DNA of 64,000 nt from Burkholderiaceae bacterium (GTDB taxonomy: Bacteria > Pseudomonadota > Gammaproteobacteria > Burkholderiales > Burkholderiaceae): positions 118,069-182,068 of the forward strand of contig CANFOT010000001.1 of the NCBI GenBank assembly GCA_947448625.1. Reading direction: 5' to 3'. Positions 8,321-17,292 of the stretch are shown in pieces (the first letter of the stretch is position 1; each line of letters opens with the position of its first letter). The notes beneath the pieces were generated by a model. The model ran no database searches. It was not told where the DNA came from and saw nothing but the letters and a program-made list of their open reading frames with translations. The position numbers and the translations under genes were made by a program.

Positions 8321-9379
8321 TCATCGCATTTTTGTAGCCACAAATTTTGAAACAATGGGGCCGAAGATTAAAACAAATAAGAATCTAGATAGCTGCATAG
8401 ACATTACAAAACCAGCATCTACTGTAGTGGTTGCAGCAATCACGGCAACCGAATCTGCCCCACCTGGGCTAGATGCTAAATAAGCAGTAAATAAATCATA
8501 ATCTGCTAAACGCCATAAACCAACAGCAATGAGCCCACTCAATATTATTAGGGTGCCAATTGCCATCAGAACCTGGGGTAGAGAGCGCCATGCGTGCCTC
8601 AGTATCTCGCCATTAAAGCGCAATCCAATGCTCCACCCAATGACTGCATAAGCAGCTGTTAAGAGCAAAATCGGTAGATCAATGACGAGCCAGCCGTAAT
8701 ACTGAAATGCTGCAGCCATGATTAAAGGCAGAATCATTGCGCCTCCTGGAATGGCAAATCTATAGGCAGCTGTCGAGACACCTATGGCCAATGCCATCGT
8801 CATTGCTAGATTGATGGCGCTACCCGCAAACCACTGGGGCGAAACTGATGGCTGCAAAACACCTGTTGATGTGCAGAAGTGGGCAATGACTGCAGCAATC
8901 ACAGTCACTAAGGCAACACGTAGATACTGCATAAATGCTACCAAGCGAACATCAGCTCCGTAGGACTCCGCCATCACCACCATGGCTGCCGCTGCTCCAG
9001 GAGCCAACCCCCATACAGCGGTGCTGCCAGGAAAAATGCCGCGACGCATGAATAGCCAACCCAATAAAACGCTAGCCGAAAATACGGCCAAGGAGACGCC
9101 TACAAAAATGGGCCAATTATGTCCCACGCTATTTAATACCTCCGGCTGCAAACTACGAGCCATTAAACACCCTACTACGCCTTGAGCTAAAGCAAAATAC
9201 CGCTTTGGAATGACCAATACCGCACCTCGAGTAGACATCAAAATGGCGGCAAACATACATCCCAACAAAACAGCAGCAGGAAAATGTCCTAGATTTAAAA
9301 AGACAGAAAGTAAGCCGCTCAATAACAGCAATGCTATCCAACAGATGAATGAGCTTAAATTAGAAAAGTAAAAATTCAT
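8321..9379 (-). CDS. AbrB-family integral membrane protein (putative regulator/permease)
   Basis: About 352 residues with roughly ten membrane helices. It carries the repeated halves and the conserved 'YLASSPGGADSVAVIAA' loop near residue 305 and 'GLAPGAAAAMVVMAESYGAD' near 125, which mark the AbrB/'ammonia monooxygenase' membrane family. That name is historical: the family has no proven monooxygenase activity and is thought to be a transporter. ATG 9379 is chosen over TTG 9382. It lies just downstream of a Bug receptor in the same direction, which makes a permease role for the same solute tempting but unproven. Confidence 0.85.
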   Translation of the reverse strand: MNFYFSNLSSFICWIALLLLSGLLSVFLNLGHFPAAVLLGCMFAAILMSTRGAVLVIPKRYFALAQGVVGCLMARSLQPEVLNSVGHNWPIFVGVSLAVFSASVLLGWLFMRRGIFPGSTAVWGLAPGAAAAMVVMAESYGADVRLVAFMQYLRVALVTVIAAVIAHFCTSTGVLQPSVSPQWFAGSAINLAMTMALAIGVSTAAYRFAIPGGAMILPLIMAAAFQYYGWLVIDLPILLLTAAYAVIGWSIGLRFNGEILRHAWRSLPQVLMAIGTLIILSGLIAVGLWRLADYDLFTAYLASSPGGADSVAVIAATTTVDAGFVMSMQLSRFLFVLIFGPIVSKFVATKMR

Positions 9380-9447
9380 CAATCTAAATTGGATGCTTAA
9401 GTAGGGTTATGCCTGAGCAAAATTCTGAAACAGAAAGCAATGAATTC

Positions 9448-10416
9448 TTACTTCAAGCTTATTTTAGCGCCCTTAATTACCTGGGTATAACGCTTGAGCT
9501 CATCATTCAGTGAGGCACTAAATTGATCAGCACTACCCGAAGAGACTCCATAGCCCATAGCTTCAATCTGCTTTCTAAAATCCGGGCTTTCTAAAATCTG
9601 AAGGGTATCGCGATTAATTTTTTTAATAATCTCTTTAGGAGTGGACGCTGGCGCCAGAATACCCTGCCAACTCTCAACATTAAATCCAGGGACCCCCGAT
9701 TCCGAGATAGTTGGCACATCTGGCAATGCGGATGAGCGATATGAAGTTGTAACTGCAACAGGAACCAGTTTCTTGGCTTTGATAAATTCGGTTACGGCTG
9801 CAGTTGTAATCATGGTGGCATCCACATGGTCACCCATTACAGCAAGTGCCGCAGGGCCACCACCTGGATAGGGGATGTAGTTCACATTCAGATTCAATGC
9901 CTTACTCAGCATTTCATGGGAAATGTGCCCAATACCACCATTAGTGGGAAGCCCAACAGAAATCATGCCGGGCTTACTCTTAATCAGCTCAGCATACTCT
10001 TTGAGTGTATTGACCCCCAATCCAGGGCGCACCACTAAAATTTGCGGATTAGCAGCAACCTTAACAACCCCAGTAAGGTCCGACAAAGAATAGGCGGGCT
10101 TTGAAAGTAAAGCAAGGTTTAATACCACCGCATCACTGTGAAGCAATAGAGTATAGCCATCTGGTTTTGATTTGGCAGCCTGTGCCGCGCCAATCGATCC
10201 GCCGGCGCCCGTTACATTCTCAACGATGACAGGCTGCCTCCAAGTTAGCGCTAATTTTTCGGCCACCAACCTTGCCAGTCGATCCGTACTACCACCTGCA
10301 GATACAGGAACAATAATTTTCACTGGCTTAGAAGGGTATGCATCATTTACTTGAGCTATCGCTTGGCCACCCAAAATAAATATGATGAAGAAAGATATGC
10401 AGGCAATGAATTTCAT
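9448..10416 (-). CDS. Bug/TctC-family substrate-binding protein
   Basis: 322 residues with a Sec signal peptide ending 'GGQAIAQ' near residue 22. Then come 'KPVKIIVPVSAGGSTDRLARLVAEKL', 'VENVTGAGGSIGAAQAA' and 'NYIPYPGGGPAALAVMGD', the last a variant of the usual YKGSGPA loop. Its ATG overlaps the stop of the rhodanese-repeat gene as ATGA, so it is translationally coupled to it. Coupling to a sulfur-transfer protein is unusual for this family and hints at a sulfur-containing ligand, which is inference. Confidence 0.9.
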   Translation of the reverse strand: MKFIACISFFIIFILGGQAIAQVNDAYPSKPVKIIVPVSAGGSTDRLARLVAEKLALTWRQPVIVENVTGAGGSIGAAQAAKSKPDGYTLLLHSDAVVLNLALLSKPAYSLSDLTGVVKVAANPQILVVRPGLGVNTLKEYAELIKSKPGMISVGLPTNGGIGHISHEMLSKALNLNVNYIPYPGGGPAALAVMGDHVDATMITTAAVTEFIKAKKLVPVAVTTSYRSSALPDVPTISESGVPGFNVESWQGILAPASTPKEIIKKINRDTLQILESPDFRKQIEAMGYGVSSGSADQFSASLNDELKRYTQVIKGAKISLK

Positions 10417-11984
10417 TTCCAGCCTTCTTGAATTGAGTACAAATTGATCTCATCTTCATCCAATTGAGCGATGAGGCCAGTCTCCCACTCAAGGTAGCGG
10501 CGCGCTGCATCCTTGTTGCCATCATGTCGATCATGCACAAAGAATAAAAAATCAATGCAGTCTGCATCTGGTGGTAGCGCATCAGAAGAGATGACTTCAA
10601 ACTCTTTTGGAAACTGAGGCCCCTGTAATTCATAGACCTTGGCCGTTAAATTACATCCATGAAGCTCTAATAGCGCACCGTAGGTTAGCGCAGGATCATC
10701 CGAAATAATCACAATCGGCTTTTGGGTACCCTGAATCATCTCTAGCAGGCGGGGGCGAATTGCCCAAAGCGAGCCTGGCAAATGAGACTTACGATATTGC
10801 ATGCTCCCACGAATATCTAACAAAATAGCGGAATTATTTTCGTTCGCTGTATGCAGCTCTGCGGCAGTAAGAGTCTCTAAACCAAGACTGTGGTCAATTT
10901 GAGGGTTTGGTAAGCTGACCTTGCTCTGAATACCATCTCGCAAAACCGTAACATCATGCCCCATCTGCTTTAACCAGCTTGCAACCGTCACTGCGCGGAC
11001 TCCATCAGAGTCATACAGCACAATTCGAGCATTGCGAACCCCGACAAATTGATCGGTAGCCTGAATCATTTGCCCGCCTGGTGTATTTTGCGCCCCAGGC
11101 AGTCCGTTAACCGCAAACTCCTCTGCAGTTCTTACATCACAGAGATATAGCGACCGATCTTCATCTTTTTTCCAAGAGAAGAATTGCTCATCAGAAATAA
11201 GGGGAATCTGAAACTTATCCGCCAAAGCCTTAGAGGCTAGAAGCATCTCATCATCAAGCTTGGGTTCAGCATATTGCGAAACTTTTCCATGCTCCAATAC
11301 ATAATCATTCAGGTACCAACCCTGGGTACCATTTTCTAATGCGTAGACTGGATTCTTTATTCCCAAATTAATGAGAGTTTGCGCTCCGATAATGCTACGC
11401 GTTCTGCCAGCGCAGTTGATGATAATCTTGGTGTCTGGATTATTAACGTGACTCTTAATTCGATAAGCCAACTCCCCATTTGGACAGCATTGAGCCCCGG
11501 GAATACTCATCTTCTTAAACTCGCTCTGTGGCCTACCATCCAGCACAATGAAATCATCCTTCTCACTCATCATCTTCATTAAATCATCGGCACTCACTCG
11601 AGGTGTATGGCACTGATGCTCAACCAACTCTCCGAAAGTTTTTGATGGCAGATTCACTCCAGCAAATAAATTAAAGCCGGCATGCTTCCAGCCCTGGGCG
11701 CCACCGCTCAGAATAAAAATATTGTGATATCCCTGTTTAAGAAGGGCTTGAGCCGCTTGCATTGACACCCCAGAGCCATTCTCGTCATAGACCACCATAC
11801 GCACAGACTTTCGAGGGGCCAATCTAGCCGCCTCAAACTCTAGGCGGCTATAGGGCACGGAGGTTGCCAAGAAAAGATGTGACTCACCGTATTGCCCGTG
11901 TTCACGAACATCAAATAAAGCAATCTCAGACCGATCATGAAGCCACTGCTTTAAAGTTTTTGCATCAACAAATTGAATGGTCAT
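10413..11984 (-). CDS. Four-module rhodanese-like protein with a single catalytic cysteine
   Basis: 523 residues built from four rhodanese-like modules at about 1-110, 125-235, 262-352 and 372-455. Each has the 'DxR' edge strand and a 'G..PGA' type turn. Only module 2 keeps the active-site cysteine (Cys191 in 'INCAGRTRS'). Modules 1, 3 and 4 have Asp or Ser there ('VYDENGSG', 'LYDSDGVR', 'ISDDPALT') and should be non-catalytic. There is no signal peptide, so it acts in the cytoplasm as a sulfurtransferase or persulfide carrier. AGGAACAGGA precedes ATG 11984. It sits between two Bug receptor genes and overlaps the next one by ATGA. Confidence 0.85.
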   Translation of the reverse strand: MTIQFVDAKTLKQWLHDRSEIALFDVREHGQYGESHLFLATSVPYSRLEFEAARLAPRKSVRMVVYDENGSGVSMQAAQALLKQGYHNIFILSGGAQGWKHAGFNLFAGVNLPSKTFGELVEHQCHTPRVSADDLMKMMSEKDDFIVLDGRPQSEFKKMSIPGAQCCPNGELAYRIKSHVNNPDTKIIINCAGRTRSIIGAQTLINLGIKNPVYALENGTQGWYLNDYVLEHGKVSQYAEPKLDDEMLLASKALADKFQIPLISDEQFFSWKKDEDRSLYLCDVRTAEEFAVNGLPGAQNTPGGQMIQATDQFVGVRNARIVLYDSDGVRAVTVASWLKQMGHDVTVLRDGIQSKVSLPNPQIDHSLGLETLTAAELHTANENNSAILLDIRGSMQYRKSHLPGSLWAIRPRLLEMIQGTQKPIVIISDDPALTYGALLELHGCNLTAKVYELQGPQFPKEFEVISSDALPPDADCIDFLFFVHDRHDGNKDAARRYLEWETGLIAQLDEDEINLYSIQEGWK

Positions 11985-12012
11985 TCCTGTTCCTAGTTAT
12001 TGAGTCTGGCAA

Positions 12013-12969
12013 TTACTCCGCCTTGATATTTAGGCGTCTTATTACCTTGTCCCACTTCACCAAATCAGCATCAACCATGGCGGCAAATTGAGGCATAGTC
12101 ATCGGCTTTACCTCCAAGCCCTGACCAGCAAGTTTTGCTTGATTATCAGGATTTTTGAGGGCCTCGTTGACAGCTAAATTGATCTGCTCCAGTGTTTTAT
12201 GCGGGGTCTTTGCGGGTGCGAATACTCCATACCAGGGCTCAAAACTAAAACCTTTCAAACCGCTCTCATTTAAAGTGGGGATTGCCGGCAAGGAAGGCGT
12301 TCTCGTCAAACCAGATGTAGCCAGCGCCCTGACCTGCCCAGAATCGATGTAGGGCTTAATGGCGGCAATAGTCATAAACATCGCCTGAATTTGACCACTG
12401 ATTAAATCAGTGATTGCTGGGCCAGATCCCTTATATGGAACATGAGTCGCTCTGAAGTTTGCAGATTCTTCAAACATCTCCATTGCAAGATGCCCTGCGC
12501 TGCCAATACCACCCGAACCATAATTGATTTTGCCGGGATTCTTTTTGACATATGCCAAAAACTCAGCAATGTTTTTTGTGGGAAGAGAGTTGGTGACAAC
12601 GAGAACGTTTGGGGTTACACCAATATCTGCAACAGGAACAATGTCCTTGCGCGTATCAAATGGAAGTTTTTCGTACAAAGCAGGATTAAATACGAATCCC
12701 ATGTGATGAAACATGATCGTTTTTCCATCCGCATTCGAGCTTGCGAGTTTTGCTGTTGCGATCGTGCCGCCCGCACCACCTCTGTTGTCAACAAGAACTG
12801 AGTCACCTAAATACCTTCCTAAATCTGGCGCAAGCTGTCTAGCGACTATATCCACAGTTCCCCCAGCGGCAAAGGGAACAATGATCGTAGTGGTTTTGCT
12901 AGTCTGCGCACTAGATAGACCTACAAAAGATAGAAAAAAAATACCTAGTAAATTTTTGAGGTGCATCAC
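12013..12969 (-). CDS. Bug/TctC-family substrate-binding protein
   Basis: 318 residues, with a Sec signal peptide ending 'VGLSSAQ' near residue 22. It continues with 'TIIVPFAAGGTVDIVARQLAPDL', 'VDNRGGAGGTIATAKLA' and 'THVPYKGSGPAITDLISGQ'. It lies between the enolase-superfamily gene and the rhodanese-repeat gene on the same strand, with 28- and 35-base gaps, so one operon from 14984 or earlier down to 9448 is likely. It probably imports the substrate of one of these enzymes. The ligand is not readable. Confidence 0.9.
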   Translation of the reverse strand: MMHLKNLLGIFFLSFVGLSSAQTSKTTTIIVPFAAGGTVDIVARQLAPDLGRYLGDSVLVDNRGGAGGTIATAKLASSNADGKTIMFHHMGFVFNPALYEKLPFDTRKDIVPVADIGVTPNVLVVTNSLPTKNIAEFLAYVKKNPGKINYGSGGIGSAGHLAMEMFEESANFRATHVPYKGSGPAITDLISGQIQAMFMTIAAIKPYIDSGQVRALATSGLTRTPSLPAIPTLNESGLKGFSFEPWYGVFAPAKTPHKTLEQINLAVNEALKNPDNQAKLAGQGLEVKPMTMPQFAAMVDADLVKWDKVIRRLNIKAE

Positions 12970-13004
12970 ATTGCCTTTGGATTTATATAGTCAGTTTGGC
13001 GCAT

Positions 13005-14114
13005 TTAGAAAAATGTATATTTCTGCATTTTTTCGTCATCCAAGGTAACACCAAGACCGGGGCCGCGAGGCAATACCAGCGCTCCACTGGAAATATCCAG
13101 CTTCTGAGTAACGATGTCATCAACTGTTTTTAATGGCCCAACGCACTCTAGTCCAGGCAAGACATCGGCACTAGTACAGGCAAACATAATCTCTGCCACT
13201 GTATTCACACCCAGACCAAATCCATGTCCAATGACTACCTTTAGACCTGCTGCACTCGCCGTTTCTAACATCCGACGAGCATTTAAAAAACCACCCTGTT
13301 TCATCACTTTTAGCTTCACAATATCCGCGGCATCCGCTTTGATGACGGCAATCAAACTCTCGTGATCAATAATAGATTCATCGGCCATGATTGGAATACC
13401 AACAGCCTGGCGTACCTTGGCCATACCAGCTAAGTCGTCAGCATGGACAGGTTGCTCAAGCAGCTGCAAATCAAATGGCTCCAATAATTTTCCTAGAGCA
13501 ATCGCTTCATCCACCTGATACCCAGCATTTGCATCTGCTCGTAATTTCATGCTTGGGCCCACCGCATGCCTGATTGCAGCAATACGATCTCTATCCGCAT
13601 GAATATTTCCACCAACCTTAACCTTGGCTGATTTAAATCCCTTATCAAACCATTTTTTTGCCTCGGCGGCAGCCTCATCCGGCGGCAAAATTCCAATCCA
13701 GGCATTGAATAACAATGAATCAACCACTTGGCCGCCAAGATAGGTATAGACCGGTATATCCAACTTTCTGCAAATGAGATCTGTACAGGCCATCTCAATG
13801 GCTGCCTTAGCATCATAAAAATGATCGACTCTTTTATTCATGGAAATCAGTAACTCATGAATATTGAAAGCGTCCAACCCAATCATCGATGGAGCCAGTA
13901 CCTCCTTAAGCATCTTGAGAGAATCCTCAATAGACTCGGCAGAGTAACCCGGGGAAGGATCTATATTGCCCAAGCCAATGCACCCATCATTATCGGTAAT
14001 GCGAATAACAGCGCTCTTTTGTACAGTTTTGGTTACGTAAGCGTTTTTAAAGCCACCGCCAACCAGGGGCATAGCTACACCAAAAACCTCAACTTTAGTA
14101 ATGATTGATTTCAT
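13005..14114 (-). CDS. Enolase-superfamily enzyme of the muconate-lactonizing (MLE) subgroup
   Basis: 369 residues: an N-terminal capping domain, then a TIM barrel. The catalytic set of the MLE subgroup is visible: Lys164 and Lys166 in KxK, metal ligands Asp194 ('RADANAG'), Glu220 ('LLEQPV') and Asp245 ('MADES'), and Lys269 in 'KLKVMKQGG'. Members include muconate cycloisomerase, N-acyl amino acid racemase, dipeptide epimerase and hydroxyproline dehydratase. The specificity loop cannot be assigned by eye. It lies 6 bases after the TauD-type gene, in one transcription unit with the Bug receptor that follows. Confidence 0.88.
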   Translation of the reverse strand: MKSIITKVEVFGVAMPLVGGGFKNAYVTKTVQKSAVIRITDNDGCIGLGNIDPSPGYSAESIEDSLKMLKEVLAPSMIGLDAFNIHELLISMNKRVDHFYDAKAAIEMACTDLICRKLDIPVYTYLGGQVVDSLLFNAWIGILPPDEAAAEAKKWFDKGFKSAKVKVGGNIHADRDRIAAIRHAVGPSMKLRADANAGYQVDEAIALGKLLEPFDLQLLEQPVHADDLAGMAKVRQAVGIPIMADESIIDHESLIAVIKADAADIVKLKVMKQGGFLNARRMLETASAAGLKVVIGHGFGLGVNTVAEIMFACTSADVLPGLECVGPLKTVDDIVTQKLDISSGALVLPRGPGLGVTLDDEKMQKYTFF

Positions 14115-14120
14115 ATTATC

Positions 14121-14984
14121 TTATTCGTATGGAATGACGGGGCTGCCTTTGATTTGAGTGCGATGCATTAGACGCCTAGACTGCGGATCAAAGCTATCGC
14201 GGCGATGCAATGTGCAACGGTTATCCCAAAGAATCAAATCATGTAACTGCCAAACTTGTGTAAACGTAAACTCTGGATTATCAATATGCGCCCACAACTC
14301 ATCTAGTAATTGATTGCTAGCATCTAAATCCAATCCTAGAATATAGCTATTACGGCGCCTACCTAGGAATAAACAGGGTAGACCAGATTCAGGATGCTTA
14401 GATACCAGGGGATGGTGTGCGCCAGGCGCTTCTCTTGGATCGGTTACATCCTTCATTCCTTTGCGAATCATGCCGGCACTGTTGTAAGTGGCGTCATGGA
14501 TCGCTTTCAGGCCTTTAATCTCCTGCTTTAAATGAGTCGGTAAGGCCTCGTAAGCCACATACATATTGCCCCATTCAGTATTGCCTCCGGTTGCAGGTAT
14601 TTCCAGCGCATGCAAAAAAGAGGCTTTAGGCGGAGTGTCAATATAAGTCATATCAGCATGCCAAACGGCCTCCCCATCTCCCAACCCGCCTACTGGCTGC
14701 TCACCCACCTTAATATTGGAGATCACATTAATGTCTGGAAAGTCTGCAAGGAAGGGCTTCCCATACGAGTTTGGTCCAGGAGGATCAATCTCCCCGAAGT
14801 TACGACTAAGCTCAAGCAACTGGGGGTCTGTCAGTTCTTGCCCCCGAAATCTCAACACTAAATGCTCTTTCCAAGCATCTAGTATTTGCGCAAGATGATC
14901 CTTGGAAATTGGCTTGGAAACATCTACGCCAGAAATTTCAGCACCCAATGCATCTGCCAATTTTTGAATTTTTATTTTAGACAT
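14121..14984 (-). CDS. TauD/TfdA-family Fe(II)/2-oxoglutarate dioxygenase
   Basis: 287 residues in a double-stranded beta-helix fold. The iron triad is His109-x-Asp111 ('VWHADMTY') and distal His260 ('TLHRRD'), with Arg271 placed to hold 2-oxoglutarate. The family hydroxylates taurine, other alkylsulfonates, 2,4-D, or similar acids, releasing sulfite in the sulfonate cases. The downstream YeiH-type exporter and the four-rhodanese protein in the same region favour a sulfur compound, but the sequence alone does not separate TauD from TfdA-like or other members. It is probably cytoplasmic. Confidence 0.88.
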   Translation of the reverse strand: MSKIKIQKLADALGAEISGVDVSKPISKDHLAQILDAWKEHLVLRFRGQELTDPQLLELSRNFGEIDPPGPNSYGKPFLADFPDINVISNIKVGEQPVGGLGDGEAVWHADMTYIDTPPKASFLHALEIPATGGNTEWGNMYVAYEALPTHLKQEIKGLKAIHDATYNSAGMIRKGMKDVTDPREAPGAHHPLVSKHPESGLPCLFLGRRRNSYILGLDLDASNQLLDELWAHIDNPEFTFTQVWQLHDLILWDNRCTLHRRDSFDPQSRRLMHRTQIKGSPVIPYE

Positions 14985-15032
14985 CTATATCCCCCTGAAT
15001 TAATAAAGGTTTTACCACTTTTAATGCGTGCA

Positions 15033-16121
15033 TTACAGACTCCACAATACTGTCGCAATAATATTAATAACGCCACCCCCCACCACTAGCCAGGCAAATA
15101 GTATGGAAGCCAAAAATAATGGCTTTAAACCAGCTCGCTTAATGGCGGAAAACTGGGTTGTCAATCCAAGCGCTGCCATAGCTGCAGCAAGTAAAAAGTT
15201 ATCCAGCGCTATCAGGGATTGAGTGGCCTGCCTTGGAAAAAATTCCAATGAATTCAAAGCAATTACTAGTAAAAATAAGAAAGCAAACCAAGGAATGCCT
15301 GATCTTGCCACATCAAAACCAAAACGATGGGTCACGCTCTGGGAACATTGATCTCTGACTTGCCGTCGATCCATAACAAAAAAATAGATCGAGAGAGCGA
15401 CTAAAAATGGGCCCAACATCATCACCCTCATCATTTTTGTTATGACAGCAGTGTCTGCCACATTTCCACTGACAGATTTTGCTGCAGCCAGAACTTGCGC
15501 AACCTCATGCACGGTGGAGCCTATGTACACCCCAAACTGCACGGGGAAATTGATATTGATAAAATAATTTTGAGCCAAATGGAATATGGCTGGATAAGCA
15601 AAAATTGAAATGGTTCCAAAAATCACCACCGTAGATATTGCCACCGTCACCTTTTCATTTTGAGCCTTTACAACGGGCTCCGTTGCCAGAATTGCAGCCG
15701 CTCCACAAATAGCACTGCCAGCCCCAATCAGTATGGCAATGTCCCGATCCAATTTGAAATATTTAACGCCAAGATAAACAGCCAAGGCAAAGGTCGAGAG
15801 AAAAACCACTACATCAATTGCGGCCCCCAAAATACCTACGTCACCGATATCCTGAAAGGTTAGCCTAAGGCCATACAAGACAATTCCTGCCCGAAGAATT
15901 CGCTGCTTTGTGAACTGAATACCAGCCAAATGCTTGTGAATCATTGAAGTAAAAAACGGCAAATTGCCCAGGGCAATTCCTAACAGTATGGCCACCGTTA
16001 GCAAGCTCAGGCCATTATTAGCAAGCCAACTAAATCGGTCCGTTAGCACCATGGCAAGCAAGCTCATGCAGAAGCACATCATGAGTCCAACAAGGAATTG
16101 AAACCGAGGGTGGGAAGTCAT
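15033..16121 (-). CDS. YeiH-family putative sulfate/sulfite exporter
   Basis: 362 residues with about ten membrane helices. The conserved 'LIGAGSAICGAAAILATEPVVKA' stretch near residue 135-157 and 'GVYIGSTVHEVAQVLAAA' near residue 200 are typical of the UPF0324/YeiH family. Members are implicated in moving sulfite or other sulfur oxyanions. It is divergent from a YeiE/CysB-type LysR gene, the same pairing found in enterobacteria (yeiE-yeiH), and it directly precedes the TauD-type gene. This suggests removal of sulfite made by the dioxygenase, which is inference. Confidence 0.87.
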   Translation of the reverse strand: MTSHPRFQFLVGLMMCFCMSLLAMVLTDRFSWLANNGLSLLTVAILLGIALGNLPFFTSMIHKHLAGIQFTKQRILRAGIVLYGLRLTFQDIGDVGILGAAIDVVVFLSTFALAVYLGVKYFKLDRDIAILIGAGSAICGAAAILATEPVVKAQNEKVTVAISTVVIFGTISIFAYPAIFHLAQNYFININFPVQFGVYIGSTVHEVAQVLAAAKSVSGNVADTAVITKMMRVMMLGPFLVALSIYFFVMDRRQVRDQCSQSVTHRFGFDVARSGIPWFAFLFLLVIALNSLEFFPRQATQSLIALDNFLLAAAMAALGLTTQFSAIKRAGLKPLFLASILFAWLVVGGGVINIIATVLWSL

Positions 16122-16165
16122 CTACAAAAGGCACATTCTTTAGAGGGATTTAATAGAAGCTAGTG

Positions 16166-16184
16166 TAGGTAGATTTTTTACCTA
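16166..16184. promoter_or_regulatory. Inverted repeat in the yeiH-LysR intergenic region (putative LysR operator)
   Basis: TAGGTA and TACCTA arms (16166-16171 and 16179-16184), separated by 7 bases, sit between the divergent yeiH-like and LysR genes. A perfect TATAAT follows at 16203-16208, pointing into the LysR gene. LysR regulators bind interrupted dyads in exactly this kind of divergent spacer, so this is a candidate operator controlling both genes. Confidence 0.45.
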
Positions 16185-16230
16185 GAAAACAACTTATTTA
16201 TCTATAATCAACCACTTAATAAGGTTAATT

Positions 16231-17148
16231 ATGAAAATCTCCTTAAGGCAACTACAAATATTCATTGCGATCTGCAAATCAGGTAGCACTAAGGCTGCAG
16301 CTGAGTTTGTATCGCTGTCCCAGTCTGCGACTAGCGCATCTCTCATTGAGTTGGAGTCACTTCTCAACGTTGAGCTATTCGATCGAATTGGAAAAAAATT
16401 AGTTCTCAACGAGAACGGTCGCCAAATATTGCCGCAGGCAATGCAAGCCATGGATATTGGTCATTCAATCCAAGATCAATTCAACCTCAATGGACAACAT
16501 CAAAAATCCACTCTTCATATCGGCGCGAGTACAACCATCGGCAATTACTTGCTCCCCTCACTTCTTAGCCAGTACTCTCAGGAAGCCGCCATCCTGCCAA
16601 AAATAGAAATTGCCAATACGTCCAATATATCTGTAGCTGTTGCCAATTTTGAAGTGGATTTTGGTTTAATTGAAGGACCGTGCCACGAAAGTGATCTCAT
16701 GGTTGAAAAGTGGCTCGAAGATGAGCTCATCATAGTGAGCTCGAAGCGTCACCCCTTGGCACTCAAAAATCTCAAATCCAAAATTACCAACAAAGATCTA
16801 TCCAAGGCTGAATGGCTTTTAAGGGAATCCCGATCCGGCACTCGTGAGGCTGTTGAGCAACTCCTAAAAAATCATCTTGATACGCTGGATTCGGCCGGTG
16901 AATTTAGTAACTCTGAAGCCATTAAACACAGCGCCGCAGAGGGCTTGGGCATAGCGTGCCTATCACGTGCAGTGGTAGCCGATCTGATTGAACTAGGAAA
17001 GCTGGTGGAACTCACAACAACATTGCCACCACTCACCAGAAACTTATACATTATTCAAAATAAGTACAAAGTGATGTCCAGATGGAACCAGGGATTTTTA
17101 GAGCACTGCAGAGCTGTAGCAAGAATTAAAACATCTCAAAAAAACTAA
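16231..17148 (+). CDS. LysR-family transcriptional regulator (YeiE/CysB-like)
   Basis: 305 residues. The N-terminal winged helix-turn-helix covers about residues 1-60 ('LRQLQIFIAICKSGSTKAAAEFVSLSQSATSASLIELE'). A linker helix and a two-lobed ligand domain with 'HIGASTTIGNYLLPSLL' at about 90 follow. This opening of the ligand domain is that of the CysB/CbbR/YeiE branch. AAGG before ATG 16231 is a plausible ribosome site, and TATAAT lies 22 bases upstream. Divergence from the yeiH-like gene suggests it controls that exporter and perhaps the TauD operon in response to a sulfur compound or sulfite. The effector is unknown. Confidence 0.9.
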   Translation: MKISLRQLQIFIAICKSGSTKAAAEFVSLSQSATSASLIELESLLNVELFDRIGKKLVLNENGRQILPQAMQAMDIGHSIQDQFNLNGQHQKSTLHIGASTTIGNYLLPSLLSQYSQEAAILPKIEIANTSNISVAVANFEVDFGLIEGPCHESDLMVEKWLEDELIIVSSKRHPLALKNLKSKITNKDLSKAEWLLRESRSGTREAVEQLLKNHLDTLDSAGEFSNSEAIKHSAAEGLGIACLSRAVVADLIELGKLVELTTTLPPLTRNLYIIQNKYKVMSRWNQGFLEHCRAVARIKTSQKN

Positions 17149-17280
17149 TGCCGATTAAAGCCCATAGAAGCAGGCCCCCTTTCAACGTTCGCACTTGAGG
17201 TTAAAGAGAGTTACACCAAAAGAGTAAAGCCATCTGAACCCTGTGTAACTAAGGAAGCACAAAATTTAGAGGGATTTACC

Positions 17281-17286
17281 TATAAT
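17281..17286 (+). promoter_or_regulatory. -10 box six bases before a GTG start
   Basis: A perfect TATAAT is followed by six bases and then GTG 17293. There is no good -35 hexamer and no Shine-Dalgarno sequence. This layout predicts transcription starting at or next to the start codon (leaderless). Confidence 0.45.
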
Positions 17287-17292
17287 CGATTG

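Noticed and set aside
8321..9382. Ammonia monooxygenase, as this family is often named
   Set aside because: The protein is a multi-helix AbrB-type membrane protein without metal ligands or AmoABC similarity. The name is a historical error.
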